Of a stretch of 64,000 nucleotides of DNA, positions 1 to 10,814 are shown piece by piece (position 1 is the stretch's first letter; each line of letters begins with the position of its first letter). A model generated the notes under the pieces. The model made no database searches and was not told the origin of the DNA. It worked only from the letters and a program-made list of their open reading frames with translations. The stretch covers positions 88,518,069 through 88,582,068 of the forward strand of contig CM062820.1 in assembly GCA_031772625.1 (NCBI GenBank), in the 5' to 3' direction. The translations under genes were made by a program, and so were the position numbers. Source of the stretch: Pinus tabuliformis. Taxonomy: Eukaryota > Streptophyta > Pinopsida > Pinales > Pinaceae.

Positions 1-959
1 ACTCCCTCATCGATGATTCGATTAGGTTGAGACTATTTGAACACACCTTAATTGGCAATGCGGCTAAGTGGTATATAGAGTTTCCAGGGGGCACCTTTAC
101 ATATTTCATCGATTTGGCTAACATTTTCTTAAACCATTTTCAATTGCCTATCTGTTACGAAGCTGGAACTGAAATTCTAGCCAATTTTCATCAGGACACA
201 TCTATTCACATTTCTGATCATATTTAGGAATGGAGACGGAGAAAGAGGCTCATCAAAGCTAAAATTCCACCTAAATTCCGTCTCGAATGGTTTTAAAAAT
301 CATTACAACCAGAGATCTCCAAGGATGTTTCTATGTTCGGAGTTTATTTTGATGAGCAGGCTATCTTTCGTGCCCAGCAATTAGAACTGATATATTCTTA
401 GTCTGGGACCCTTCAGAAGATATTTCCTATCGCTCCTATATCCATGGTTGATGTAGCCAAATCGAAGCTAGGCTCGCATGCTGATGGTATTATTGGATCG
501 ATTGACGCAAATGTGGTGAACCTTCTGAGCCAATTGCGACAGTTGTCTATACAAATTGCTTCTTCCAATCATGCTACACTGTCTACTACTCCACCTTCTC
601 AACCTTCTTCTATAAACGTCGTTCAGGCTTCTAACCCCAAAGGAAATCAAAATTTTGATGGGAAGAAGAAGGGACGAGGTAAAAATAATAATCAAGATGG
701 GAAGGGGAATGCGAATAAGCCCGGCAATAATGCTGGTGAGGGTGGAAAAGAGTCTAAGAAGAAAGTTAAGTTTCCATGCAAGCTATGCAGTGGAGACCAT
801 TTGACTCATCTCTACCCAAAAATTCAAGATACTCAGCTCTTGTTAGTGCAGCAAGGGTCTTCTAGCTCCCAAGCTATCTTAACTAACCCTTTCCCCCAAG
901 GGCAGCAGTTGCTTGCTGGCGTGAATTCAAACCCTGGTACCTCTGCAGGGGGCAACTAG
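1..959 (+). pseudogene. gag of the gypsy element, broken by stops
   Basis: Retrotransposon Gag capsid-like sequence: the start reads LIGNAAKWYIEFP, a typical Gag capsid stretch. It continues in the same frame through stops at 225 (TAG), near 291 (TAA) and near 399 (TAG), then an open stretch from 444 to the TAG at 957. The C-terminal half is low-complexity and rich in Gly, Asn and Lys, as in nucleocapsid regions. It is followed by a zinc knuckle of the CKLCSGDHLTHLYP type, in which the last zinc-binding Cys has become Tyr. The ATG at 444 is unlikely to be the ancestral start, because the homologous frame begins before the window. Gag would package the element RNA in cytoplasmic particles; this copy cannot. 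Confidence 0.8.
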
Positions 960-1329
960 GAGGGGGAAAATTCCTCAAATGTTTTCATGATGGGTTCTCA
1001 CATCAATGTGGCCACACGGTCATGTGATTATAGTGAAGCTGAAACATCCAAGGATAAATCTTTTCCCGGAACTGCGGATCCATTTCATATTGAGTGACCC
1101 TCTGTCGAGTCTATACCTCAGATACCGAAAGGTTCCACCAAACGTGCGGCAATCAACCCTAATGATAGGGTAGCACATAACTACTCCATTGTTGAGAATC
1201 TAGCTCAAAGTCTATGCGCTATGTCTGCTTTAGAGGTACTCCAGTCATGTCCAACAAAATGAAGTGCTTTGCTGTCAATGATAGGGGCAGTTGATCCAAA
1301 TAATTCTTTAGTGCTCACTTTTGGCATGC

Positions 1330-1725
1330 TTAATGTCAAAAAGAGACTCCCTCATCATATGGATTTTCAAATAAAATCTACTTATTGGAAAACTAACATT
1401 TTTTGAATAGTTATAGATGAGGGAGCTTCCACGTGCGTAATGTCTATGTGATGTTGGAAGGCCACTGGAACGCTTTTGGCTATTCCTTCACCCACACCCT
1501 TGACAGCATTTGACGGGCATTCTCATAGGCCACACGGGATTATCCCGGCCTTTCCTATATGTGTTGGAGGGAAGGTCGTTAACATCAAAGTAGAAATCGT
1601 TGATGGCAACCTAGATTACAATCTCCTCTTAGGATGAAATTGGATTTATGAAATGGATGCTGTCGTTTTGACTCTATTTTGAGTCCTTTGTTTTTCTCAT
1701 GAGGGGAAAACTGTTAAATTTGATC
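1330..1725 (+). pseudogene. Aspartic protease region of the gypsy element
   Basis: In the same frame as gag, the stretch around 1410-1450 reads VIDEGASTCVMSM, matching the active-site region of plant gypsy proteases (D-x-G-A/S-S/T; here D-E-G-A-S-T). Further on, YNLLLG, a stop and NWIY at 1617-1645 match the usual LLLGRNWI flap/C-terminal motif, with the Arg codon apparently replaced by TGA. A Gag-Pol maturation protease is the expected function. The in-frame stops show that it is dead. There is no separate ATG; it was part of a continuous Gag-Pol frame. Confidence 0.65.
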
Positions 1726-2246
1726 AATTGGATTATTCTCTAGTTGACCCCCATGCAAATTCAGATTCTACTATTCTATTGGTGGATAACCCCCATCAAC
1801 CTATCGAGAATCTAGGAGTTGGGATGTATTCTTCATTGATGGGTACATTTGATCTTCCCACTCCTATAGCTATAATCAATGTCATTTCATCCTCCAAAGA
1901 GTCTTCACAGGAAGAGTTCTTGCGGACTCGTTATTTTTCAGACCCTTGCACCTTGCCTTCGCCTACAACCACATTAAATGAAGGACAAGTTGGTGGAATG
2001 GCATTCCCTATGTCTGCAGCAGCACTTAGATATCAGTTTATCGTTAAATCTGCAGATGACCATCCTACTCCTTTTTCAGAGGAGGAGTTAGATGGTGATG
2101 TGGCCCCAACTTGGACCCTTGGCTCTACTTCTGCTATGGATTGCTTAGATACGATTTTACCATCTAAGGAAGCAATCTTAGAAGTAATGATGGGTGTCGA
2201 TCGACCTTAGGAAGATTTACACCATCATTCATATTTTCTTCCCCTA

Positions 2247-3830
2247 TTGCGAGAAGTCGAGTCCAAGTTCTCCAATTTTCTTACTAGCGATGTTTGTACA
2301 GTTTCAAACCCTTTGGCTCCAGCACACATCCATGCCAAAGGTAATATGTCAGTCATTTCAAAAACTGTACCGATAAACATCTCTAGGAACCCTAATGTGG
2401 TAGAAAATGTCTTCATCAGAGCTGAGTGTTCCCCTGAAGAGATTCAAATTTACACCGACCTATTTAAAGAGTTTCAGAATGTATTTGCTTGCTCTTATGA
2501 AGAAATTCCTGGTATCAATCCATCCATCATTCAGCATGAGATCAAGACGTATGAAAATGCTAAGCTGATTCGTCAGAAGCTTCGGCCGATCAATCCTAGG
2601 AAAGCAGCAACTATTAAAGCTGAAGTAGGAAAGTTGCACAAGGTGGGTTTCATATACCCCATTCCTCTAACAGATTGGGTTTCTAATCTAGTCCCGGTTG
2701 ATAAAAAACAAGGAATGATCCGTGTATGCATTGACTTTGGATATTTGAACAAAGCTTGTCCGAAAGATAATTACCCCACACCGTTTATTGATCAGATCAT
2801 TGATGAATGTGCGAGTAATGATATTTTTTCCTTCATGGAAGGATTCTCCAATTATAATCAGATATATATCCGTCTAGAAGACCAGCATAAGACAACTTTC
2901 ATATGTCCTTAGGATACCTTTGAATACAAAAAGATGTTTTTTGGACTTAAAAATGTTGCAGCCATATTTCAGCGGGCCATGTCATACGCTTTCCACGACA
3001 TCAAGCATGTCATCGAAGCATACTTGGATGATTTAGCTGCCCGTTCTCAAAAGAGAATTGATCATCCTAGTCACCTTTGGTCGGTTTTTGAGATATGTTG
3101 ATTTTACAAGATCCGGTTGAATCCAAATAAATGCGTTTTCGTGGTTACATATGGTCGGTTGTTAGGGTTCATTGTGTCAACTGAAGGGATTCGAGTTGAT
3201 CTCTTCAAGGTGGAGGCAATAGTTCAGTTGCCTCCCCCATTTTCCATCTGACAACTTCAAAGTCTTCAGTGGAAGGCAATTTTCTTGAGACAGTTTATAG
3301 CAAACTATGCTGAGATAACTAAAGGGTTTATGTGTTTTCTCAGGAAAGGAGTTCCATTTTTATGGGACGACTTTGCACAATGATCTTTTGATGCCATGAA
3401 GCAGGCATTTATCTCTGCCCCACTTTTGAGTCCACTGGATTATGGTAGAGAATTCCTTTTATATCTTGCATCTACAAAATCAACCGTAGGTATGGTTCTG
3501 GTTCAGGAAGATGATGCTCTCACGGAGCATGTCATTTACTACTTGAGTCAAGGCTTGGTAGGCCCTGAACTATGCTATTCTCCGGTTGAGAAATTAGCCT
3601 TGGCAGTTGTCCACGCTGTCCAATGGCTTTGCCATTATATTCTACTACGCAAAACATTTGTCTTAGCAGGGATCAATCCTTTCCAATTTGTCCTCAGTAA
3701 GCGAGTGATTGGGGGCAAATACAATCGATGGATTGTTATTTTACAAAAATTTGATCTCGAATTCTTGTCAGCCAAGTCTAAGAAATCATTGGTTTTTGCA
3801 GAATTAATTTCCGAGCTGCCTTGTGGAGAA
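2247..3830 (+). pseudogene. Reverse transcriptase and native RNase H of the gypsy element
   Basis: The RT begins with the conserved lead-in (IIQHEIKTYENAKLIRQKLR) and continues with WVSNLVPVDKKQG and VCIDFGYLNKACPKDNYP. A stop at 2910 comes before FEYKKMFFGLKNVAAIFQR, and the catalytic YLDD box is intact at 3021. The connection region follows, then RNase H from 3396 (SPLDYGREFLLYLAST, and HVIYYLSQGLVGPELCYSPVEKLALAVVHAV). In plant gypsy elements the first RNase H aspartate lies near LYLA; here the expected Asp is not obvious. Several in-frame stops (2910, about 3099, 3249 and 3381) inactivate it. Role: copying element RNA into cDNA. Confidence 0.85.
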
Positions 3831-3879
3831 GATACTTTCTACGAGGAATTTTTTCCTGACGAACATTTGTTCCTCACCT

Positions 3880-5138
3880 CTTCAAAAGATCCCTGGTATG
3901 GAGATATTGTAATCTATCTCAAAACATCGAAGTTCCCTCATGCTGCCTCCAAGGATGAACGTCGAAAATTACGTTACCTAGCTAAGAACTATGTTATCAT
4001 TGGTGATACATTATATTGCCGAGGGGTTGATTCAATCCTTAGGTGTTGTTTAACCTTAGAGGAAGTAGAGTCTATGCTTAATTATTGCCACAGTGGAGCT
4101 TGTTGTGATCATCTTTCAAGGCTTGCTATAGCGCAAAAAATCTTGCGTGCTACCTACTTTTGGCCTTCACTTTTCAAAGATTGTATTGAAGCCATCAAAC
4201 GTTGCCACCCTTGTCAAGTCTATACTCGGAAGATACGCGCACATCCAACTACTTTTTTTCCTTTTATCACTGTCGGTCCTTTTACGAAGTGGAGTATTTA
4301 CTTTACTACTTGTCATCCACCTTCAGCAGCGAATCACAAGTACATTATAGTGGCCGAAGACTAATTTACGAAGTGGGCTGAGGCCATGCCCACTTTTAAA
4401 AATGATAGTGAAACAATGGCATTGTTCCTCTTTAATCAAATTATTTCACAATTCGGTATCCCGAGAGAGATTGTCACTGACCATGGCCGTCATTTCCAGA
4501 ACCAACTGATGTCTGAATTGGCTCTTAAATTGGGCTTCTGGTAGGAGCATTCGTCTCTGTATTATCCTCAGGCCAACGGCCAAGTAGAAGCTGTGAATAA
4601 GTCCCTCAAGACGATCCTGCAAAGGACAATTGATAAAAATCGCTCCAATTGGCATCTCATGTTGTATCCGACTCTCTGGGCGTACCGAACCTCGGTAAAG
4701 ACTACCACCATTTTTACACCTTTTCAGTTAGTTTACGAACTCGAATCTGTCTTTCGTGTTGAATGCGAAATTCCATCTCTCAAGCTAACTGTTGAGCTCC
4801 TTCCAGAGACTTCTAGTCTCGAAGAGCACCTCCTTCATTTGGAACATCTCGATGAGCAGCATCGAGATGCCGCCACAATCAATGAGGCTCATAAGAAAAG
4901 GGTTAAAACTCAGTAGGATAGAGTTGTCTGTCCTCGAGTCTTTTCTGAAGGCGACCTTGTCTTGGTCTATGACCAAGATAAAGACGGCTTGGGGGTAGGC
5001 AAATTTAAGTCTATGTGGTATGGTCCCTTTATAGTGAAACAAGTTTTAGAAAAAGGGGCTTATGAATTTGTCAATTTTGAAGGGAACAAGTTGGTGGAGC
5101 CCTGAAATGGGCTCTACCTCAAAAAGTACTTTGCCTAG
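3880..5138 (+). pseudogene. Integrase of the gypsy element
   Basis: A zinc-binding HHCC-like segment lies at about 4078-4225 (NYCHSGACCDHL, then RCHPCQVY). The catalytic core follows: the first Asp region reads KWSIYFTTCHPP, where Tyr replaces the expected Asp; the second is VTDHGRHFQN with Asp present; the Glu region is QANGQVEAVNKSL with Glu present. Stops occur at 4362, about 4542 and 4914. The C-terminal part contains VFSEGDLVLVYDQDKDG and WYGPFIVKQVLEKGAYEF, the usual GPY/F-type module that ends plant gypsy integrases. The frame closes at TAG 5136 after LKKYFA. With one catalytic Asp lost plus stops it cannot integrate DNA. Confidence 0.85.
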
Positions 5139-5204
5139 GTTACTGCCGAGCAATGGTTTCTTTGTATATTCTGTATTTTTCTACAGATCTTATCGGGAGT
5201 TTTT

Positions 5205-5507
5205 ATGATATCGACACTTTTTGATTTGCCTTGGCAGCTATTGATGGATGACTTGGTCTATTTCGGATTCGCCGATGGTGCTAGTCGACACACTCGAAAC
5301 CTCGCTTCTGCAACTTGGGTGATTTATGATCCAAATGGTCAGTTGATGGTATCAAGGGGAGTATGTATTGGTCCTGTGTCAAATAATATGGCCTCTGTGT
5401 TAGCTTTCATTATTGGTTGGTTCAGAGGGTTTCTATCGTGCGCTAGCTACATCTTGTGTATGCTTGAAACGTGCTTCGATCGGGTTACTACATCTTTTTT
5501 CATCTGA
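5205..5507 (+). pseudogene. Second, archaeal-type RNase H-like domain downstream of integrase
   Basis: In the same frame as integrase, and separated from it by one TAG and about 35 codons, the sequence reads VYFGFADGASRHTRNLASATW, then VIYDPNGQLMVSRG, then VSNNMASVLAFI. The pattern (D-G-A-S-R, a Gly/Ala-rich strand, then N-N-x-A-E-Y-x-A-x-I) is that of the archaeal/plant-type RNase H domain. The catalytic Asp of DGAS is present, but the Glu expected after NNMA is Ser. Plant Tat-lineage elements are known to carry an additional domain of this type; in the arrangements I know it usually lies before integrase. The frame ends at a TGA (5505), and the rest of the domain is too eroded to follow. 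Confidence 0.6.
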
Positions 5508-6462
5508 TTCCTTCCACATTATAGGCCTATGGGTTACACTCGCGCTTGATTGATGAAGGATGCCTTAATGCCTTCCTTCTAGAGGATCTTTCCCCGTCAA
5601 CTACGACTCATTTCTCTAGGGAAAAAGTCTAGAGTCTATTTGGCAATACCTTGGGGTTTGTAGTCATCAGTGGCAGATCCTTCACTATCGATAGTGGGAA
5701 ACCATCATTGTCTCCTGATTGATTGATTCTTATAGGTGTTTGAATTCAACTCATCTATTCGCACTTGTTAGATTGTACTGGGTACCTTGACTCTCATTAT
5801 CATTATCGGTGAGTAGTCTCACGTTTGTTAAGGATATACATCAATGACCGGTAATCAAATGATTTCTCACATGGTCGACTTTAGATCATCTATTCCCATT
5901 ATGTAGAAATATACCACAGTGGTTGGTGAAGACCTCGAATTGCATCAACATTATTTGGTTCACTTGTTAGTTGCTCCCGTTTCTGTTAGTTGATACCATT
6001 CCACATTATATGTTGCGGTCCTTCACTTCGACATCCTATATGCTAGCATCTGAGTTGTGATGTAGTACCATCTTATTCCATCATGTTCATTTGGTACTAT
6101 TAGGATTAGTTTCTAACATCAGTGATCAGCTTCATCTTTCAACTTCATTGATCACCTTCTTATATGTGATATTTAGACATGTACTTGTTCGATCATGATC
6201 CGATGATCTATTATGTACTTTCAGTTCTTTATACTTGTATACATAGTGGATCCACTTATACTTGATATGCAGACAAGCTTTACTTTCTCTAAGCATGGGT
6301 ATGTCCGCCTCAGACATTTGTTTCTTTCTGATCTTCTTTTACTGGCTTGGCAGGCTGAAATCTGGTGAAGTTCGTCTCAATTTTTGACAAGTTTCCTTTC
6401 CATATACTTAATACATTTCGGCCATCATGTTCCCCTTCTAACCTCATATATTAGGGAGAATC
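5508..6462 (+). other. Non-coding 3' region between pol and probable LTR
   Basis: No sustained reading frame. It is AT-rich, with many CATT/GATC-type short words, and is probably the untranslated 3' part of the gypsy element, as is common in plant Tat/Athila-type elements. A short purine run (TTAGGGAGAA, 6451-6460) lies immediately before the presumed LTR start and could be the polypurine tract. Nothing else recognised. Confidence 0.4.
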
Positions 6463-7122
6463 TGTTATAGCTCCAAATATCACCTTATATATTTTTGATT
6501 CTTGGTTTATGGCCTAAGGCAACCCCTCCTTCTAGACTTGGTCCAAATATTTTAAAAACAATGTTTTACTCCCTGTACATGACTTTGCCCTGTATTAAAT
6601 GCGTGTACACACGGGTCAGTATATACCCAACCTGTGTATATGTCTTAAAACACTTAAAAAAAATAAATTTCCTTAATTATGGGCAGAGATCACGGGTTTT
6701 ACCTGTTGAATACCTATTAGTGCCCGTGGCCCAACTGTTCCCAATTGTTTCCCAACTAAGAAACTACTTTGGGAGAAGTATAAAAAGACTTCAATGGGAA
6801 GGCCTTAAGGAGGAGAGAAAATAGAGAATTACTCCGCTGAGATTATCCCCTAATCAATTCTAAAGATCCCTGTGCTTCAAGCACTTCCCCAAGTTCAGGA
6901 AACCCTTGTTTCCTTGAGAGTTGATATCCTTTCACTGGTGGGAGATATCCTTTTGTTGGTTATGGAAGGAGCCTTTTGAAGACCGGGACTGGATGGACCT
7001 GGAGGACGGTTCCACTTGGAGCCAGAAGAGGAAGACTTAGGAGAACTCTTTCTATGTTTTATTTTAGTTATCTGCAATAAAAGAAACATTGTCTTGTTCC
7101 TGATATCAACTTTGTTCATGCA
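6463..7122 (+). repeat. Probable 3' LTR of the gypsy element
   Basis: Starts TGTTATAGCTCC directly after a purine run. It contains a TATA box within AGTATAAAAAGACTTC (about 6776-6791) and a polyadenylation-like AATAAAAG at about 7076, and may end ...TTCATGCA at 7122. The promoter-to-polyA order fits U3-R-U5 on the plus strand, matching the pol orientation. The second copy lies outside the window, so the ends cannot be confirmed by alignment, and no target duplication could be tested. Confidence 0.4.
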
Positions 7123-7497
7123 TCTGATGTTGTTGTTATGGTTTATGTATGAATGACTATTTCAATGTATAACTAACCATCTACTTATATGTTATAAAGT
7201 TGATTTCACTATAATGCTTTATCTATATGCTGTTGTGTTTCTTTGAATTGGTTTTTTTTACAGGTCCAAAGATCGTGAGGAGTTGCAGAGGGTTTGAACC
7301 CTGGCTAGAACTACCCAAACGAAGGACTCCCGGGTATGTACATCCTCGCATAGTTTTCTCGTTTAAGAATTTTTCTTGAGTTATATGCTTGTTTCTTGCT
7401 GTAGATCACTCCTTTTCTGCTAGGGTTCTGACCCAAAGCCCTAGGGGACTTTATCCCTAAATAATGAATCTAATGGTAGAAGGAATAAAGGAAAACC
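7123..7497. other. Unassigned spacer before the copia gag fragment
   Basis: A pyrimidine run followed by ACAGGTCC at about 7252-7266 looks like a splice acceptor, and CCCTGGCTAGAACTACCC follows, but no reading frame or repeat was identified. It may be leader sequence of the adjacent copia-type fragment. Confidence 0.25.
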
Positions 7498-7998
7498 TTG
7501 TCCCATTTATATCCAACATCAATCATGCTCTCCTTATCAAAGTTATTCACTATTAAGAACATTGGTCAAGTAGCAAGCTTGAAGAATGAGCTAAGGACCA
7601 CAAATATGACTAGAGAAGATACAGTGGCCTCCTTCTTTCTGAAGATAGCAAGAATCAGAGATGAGATTTTGGGCATTGATGAAATTGTTCCAAACAAAGA
7701 ACTTGTGATTACTACTCTATTAGGATTTCCACCTACTCTAGGTGCATTTGTTGCAGGTCTTAACAGTTGGAAGGAAGCTCCCACTTTTGAAGAACTATGG
7801 AATGTCTGCAGTCAAGAAGAAATAAGGATCTCATTTGTTTCCAATCTTGAAGGAGTTTCAAATTCCTACACTGCTCATCACAAAGGAAACTTCAAGAAAT
7901 CGAAAGGACCAAAGAGGAAGGTAGACATGTCCAAAGTAGAATGCTATGAATGTCATAATAAAGGTCACTACACGAGTGACTCCCCCAACAATCCATGA
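7498..7998 (+). pseudogene. Truncated Ty1/copia-type gag (UBN2-like) fragment
   Basis: The open frame encodes a copia Gag core: VASLKNELRTTNMTREDTVA, FFLKIARIRDEIL, VITTLLGFPPTLGAFVAGL and PTFEELWNVCSQEEIR are typical of the UBN2/retrotransposon-gag family. It ends in a basic stretch and a zinc knuckle CYECHNKGHYTSDSP, in which the last Cys is Ser. The N-terminal third of Gag is missing and no ATG lies at the left end of the homology. After the stop the next 100 bases still look Gag-like (KKEIKRASQFC region), but no protease, integrase or RT follows before the inserted element at 8505. It is probably a decayed, truncated retrotransposon. Confidence 0.75.
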
Positions 7999-8499
7999 AA
8001 CAAGAAGAGATAAAAAGAGCAAGCCAATTTTGCTGAAGAAGAAGACCTAAAGAAAGCCAAACCCGAAGAATCTGACATAAGGCACTTACACTATTAAGTC
8101 CTTTGCTTGTAGTCTTAGACATCTTATTTTATATTTTTGATGTTTTAGAATTTATAGGTTCTTAACATGTTTTTGGAAATTTTTTTTTTTTTTTTTTATA
8201 AGTTTATAGGTATCCCTCAAGCTTTGGAGGGAGCCCCCAACATCTCCCAAAGATAAGTATCTAATTTCATTTCAGTTTGTGATTTCATCCACTTATTTAA
8301 GTTTTGATTATATTAAATACTAATCACCATTCTCCCTCTATTGTCTTGATTAGAAAAATATCTTCTATATCCTCAAGGAGTATGGAAGAGAGCCACGAAG
8401 GTATGCCTTAAACTACAAAACATTGATTTCTTTATAATAAATGTTTATACATTTGAAAATATATTACTAACATTGTTATGTCTATCTATATTGAATCAT
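7999..8499. other. Unassigned sequence between copia gag and nested LTR element
   Basis: Contains an 18-base or so T run (about 8181-8199) and AT-rich DNA with no credible coding frame. It is the left flank of the AATTA target site used by the element at 8505-16114; the right flank resumes at 16115. Confidence 0.3.
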
Positions 8500-8504
8500 A
8501 ATTA

Positions 8505-8791
8505 TGTTGGCATTATGATGCATGTGTTTTACTTGATGGCAACCCAATTGTAGAAGAACAACTCACCTATAGCTAAGAGGAGATATCAAATGTGATGGGA
8601 GATTGATGCACGTGTTGTACTTGATGGGCACCCACTCATAGAAGAACATCCCACTTATATAATTAGATGAATCTACATAAGAGATATTAGAGGTGACATA
8701 ATAACATGAGATGCAAGACACCTCAAAGGAATCAAGATGACAGATCATAGTGAGACAAGTCAGCTTTTCCATCAAGTCCAAAGGGGGAGAT
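8505..8791 (+). repeat. 287-bp duplicated LTR-start module, 5' LTR copy
   Basis: The LTR start TGTTGGCATTATGATGCATG appears at 8505 and again at 8792, each preceded or followed by the same context, and the second is directly preceded by AAGTCCAAAGGGGGAGAT, the polypurine-tract sequence. A third, weaker copy of GTTGTACTTGATGG lies at about 8613. The same arrangement with the same 287-bp spacing occurs in the 3' LTR (13866 and 14153). Confidence 0.9.
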
Positions 8792-9227
8792 TGTTGGCAT
8801 TATGATGCATGTGTTGTACTTGATGGCAACCCACTCATAGAAGATCAACTCACAAATGACAGATCATAATGCGGTAGGACAAAGGCTTGATGTTCGATCT
8901 CTCAGAATGGTAGAAAATTGAGATTCCTGCAGGTTCGCAGGTGCACCGTTGGAAAGGTGCGAACTCCGCAGGGTCACCGTTCAGAAAGAGTGGATAGGTT
9001 CGCATCTGTTCCGAACAAAAGGCGTAGTTCCCTAGTACACACACTTTAATGCAGATAAAAATGCTCACACGTGCGAGATCTTATGGTGATCCATGGTATT
9101 TAGTCCGACGCTTTTGAACCTATGGTTTTGGTCTGTGGTTTTTCTTCTAAAAGTATTGATCCCTGGTTTTGGATCCCTAGTATTCGATCTCTATGGTTTT
9201 GGTCCATGGTTTGAGAAAGGCCATGAC

Positions 9228-9235
9228 TATAAAAG
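9228..9235 (+). promoter_or_regulatory. TATA box of 5' LTR
   Basis: TATAAAAG in GC-richer context; the counterpart in the 3' LTR is at 14589-14596. It probably directs transcription of the element. Confidence 0.6.
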
Positions 9236-9529
9236 GGAAGGAGATCATTTGGCCTTTACACAGATGTGTGTTGAATATTTAAAGAAGAGTAAGATCTGAA
9301 ATTCTGGTGATCGGTTGGTGAGTGATAACTAGATCTAAATCAAGGAGAAATCTCAGTATAATAGTCAAATCAACTGATGGGTCGAGATATCATTGGCGCA
9401 TAATCAGATCTGTAGATCTAATAGTCTAGGGTATGCTTGAAGTCTGAAAAATTGTCTATACCCAGAGAACCGCAGTCCAGACGCGGCAGCAGGTGCGGAG
9501 AACCACAGATCAGAAGGTTGCGTAGGTGC

Positions 9530-9745
9530 GGAGGTGCGCAAGTGATTAGCAGCAACAGGTGCGGGGGTGCACAGGAAAGCTGCAGCAACAGGTGCGGGGG
9601 TGCGAAGGAAAGCCACAGCAACAGGTGCGGGGGTGCTCAGGAAAGCCACAGTAGCAGGTGCGGAGGTGCGCAAGCGATCTGCAACAACAGGTGTGGAGGT
9701 GTGCAGGAAATCCACAACAGAAGGTGTAGACGAGCGCAGGCAAGA
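9530..9745 (+). repeat. 33-bp minisatellite in 5' LTR
   Basis: About six to seven tandem copies of a 33-base unit containing CAGGTGCGGGGGTGC and then AGGAAAGCCACAG. Because 33 is a multiple of three and the units lack stops, several frames on both strands stay open here. The open frames are a by-product of the repeat and not evidence of coding. The array is conserved in the 3' LTR (14890-15100). Confidence 0.9.
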
Positions 9746-10755
9746 CACGGAGAAAGTGCGGATACCCGTAGGCTTCCTATTGGTGAAGTTGCGGACTTCT
9801 CATAAAATATGTTTTAGTTGATTTTATTACTGTTGTGTTCAGGGTTCTGAATTAATGTCTAGTTACTGGTACTATGTTCTGATAACAACATTTTGAGAAG
9901 TGATTGATTGATTATGTTTAGCTTCAGTATTGATAATGGATCAGGTTCATAATGACTTATCCTTATGTGATCAGATGAACTAGATCTGGTTGCTAACACA
10001 CATATTATCCTTGTATATGTAATGATCTAGTGATTGGGTTATTCAGAAGATTGCTTGATTATGTGCTTTAATGATATTGATGGGTCTAGTATGAAAATTG
10101 GATGAAATGTGGCCTTCAGTTTATGATGATGTGTTCCATGAGTATCCAGTCTAAAAATGTATGAAACGTGGTACCCGAAGGAGAGAAAATTGTAGGCCGG
10201 TGCCTACGTACTAGTATCTCAGCTAGTACAAGAGCAAAGGGGGTGGTAGCTCCCTTCCAGTAGCAATTGGAAACGAGTAAATATTGGAGCATTTCTGCAG
10301 GTAGCAGCCTACGTACTAGTAAATGGATTGGCTAGTACAAGAGCTAAGGTTGTTGTAGCTCCCTTGCAGGAGAGTCTAGAGAATGAGAGAAGGTTGTAGC
10401 CTTCTGCAGGTAGAAGCCTGTGTACTGGTATAAGACTACACCAGTACAGAACCATTGTAAAAGACGTTTCTTATTAAAAAGAAGATTGAGACGACTTGTA
10501 GCATGTGGTTTTCACCCACATTGGGTTTCCACCTTACATCATGGTGTTCATGTGTGCTTCTTGTGTGTGATGATCTGTTCTATTTTACTGCTCCTGTTTA
10601 CTGTTCATATGGTTAATAATGTTCTGATGCACTCAGTAAGGATCAACTAACTGAATCATAAGTTTACTATATGAATCTTAATATGGAAATGAAAAAGTTA
10701 CATTGATGTGATAATACTGATTCACCCCTCCCCCCTCAGTATTATTTCCAACAAT

Positions 10756-10767
10756 TGGTATCAGAGC
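10756..10767 (+). promoter_or_regulatory. tRNA primer-binding site (initiator Met)
   Basis: TGGTATCAGAGC begins three bases after the LTR end and is the standard plant binding site for the 3' end of initiator-methionine tRNA, which primes minus-strand cDNA synthesis. Confidence 0.93.
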
Positions 10768-10814
10768 AGGTCCTTTGGTAGAAGCTTGATCGCTTGAAGG
10801 AGATCTGTGGAACA

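Larger units (their letters stand above)
1..7122 (+). mobile_element. Degenerate Ty3/gypsy LTR retrotransposon, left end outside window
   Basis: The order gag, protease, reverse transcriptase, RNase H, integrase, second RNase H-like domain and probable LTR reads left to right on the plus strand. All recognisable domains lie in the same frame (codons starting at positions divisible by three: 27, 444, 1410, 2247, 3021, 3396, 4593, 5205). The frame is interrupted by stop codons, for example at 225, 957, 2208, 2910, 4362, 4914 and 5136, but shows no net frameshift over about 5.4 kb. Domain order with integrase last in pol is Ty3/gypsy, and the gag and RNase H wording resembles plant Tat/Athila-type elements. 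The 5' LTR, primer-binding site and start of gag lie left of the window. The element is certainly inactive. Confidence 0.88.
8505..10753 (+). repeat. 5' LTR of the non-autonomous element
   Basis: Runs from TGTTGG to CCAACA. It carries a TATA box (TATAAAAG, 9228-9235). A 33-bp minisatellite lies about 300-500 bases downstream of the TATA box, so it would be part of the transcribed leader. An internal second copy of the polypurine tract plus LTR start lies at 8771-8800. The long stretch after the TATA box (about 1.5 kb) implies a very long R-U5. Confidence 0.93.

Noticed and set aside
9530..9745. Regular repeats of about 33 bp considered as a CRISPR array
   Set aside because: The units are contiguous and similar along their whole length, with no unique spacers, in a plant LTR.
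9404..9821. Several overlapping open frames on both strands (60-125 codons, RCGGAQ-type 11-residue repeats), repeated at 14701-15182
   Set aside because: They follow from a stop-free 33-bp minisatellite, where one unit equals 11 codons; no start context or homology supports translation.
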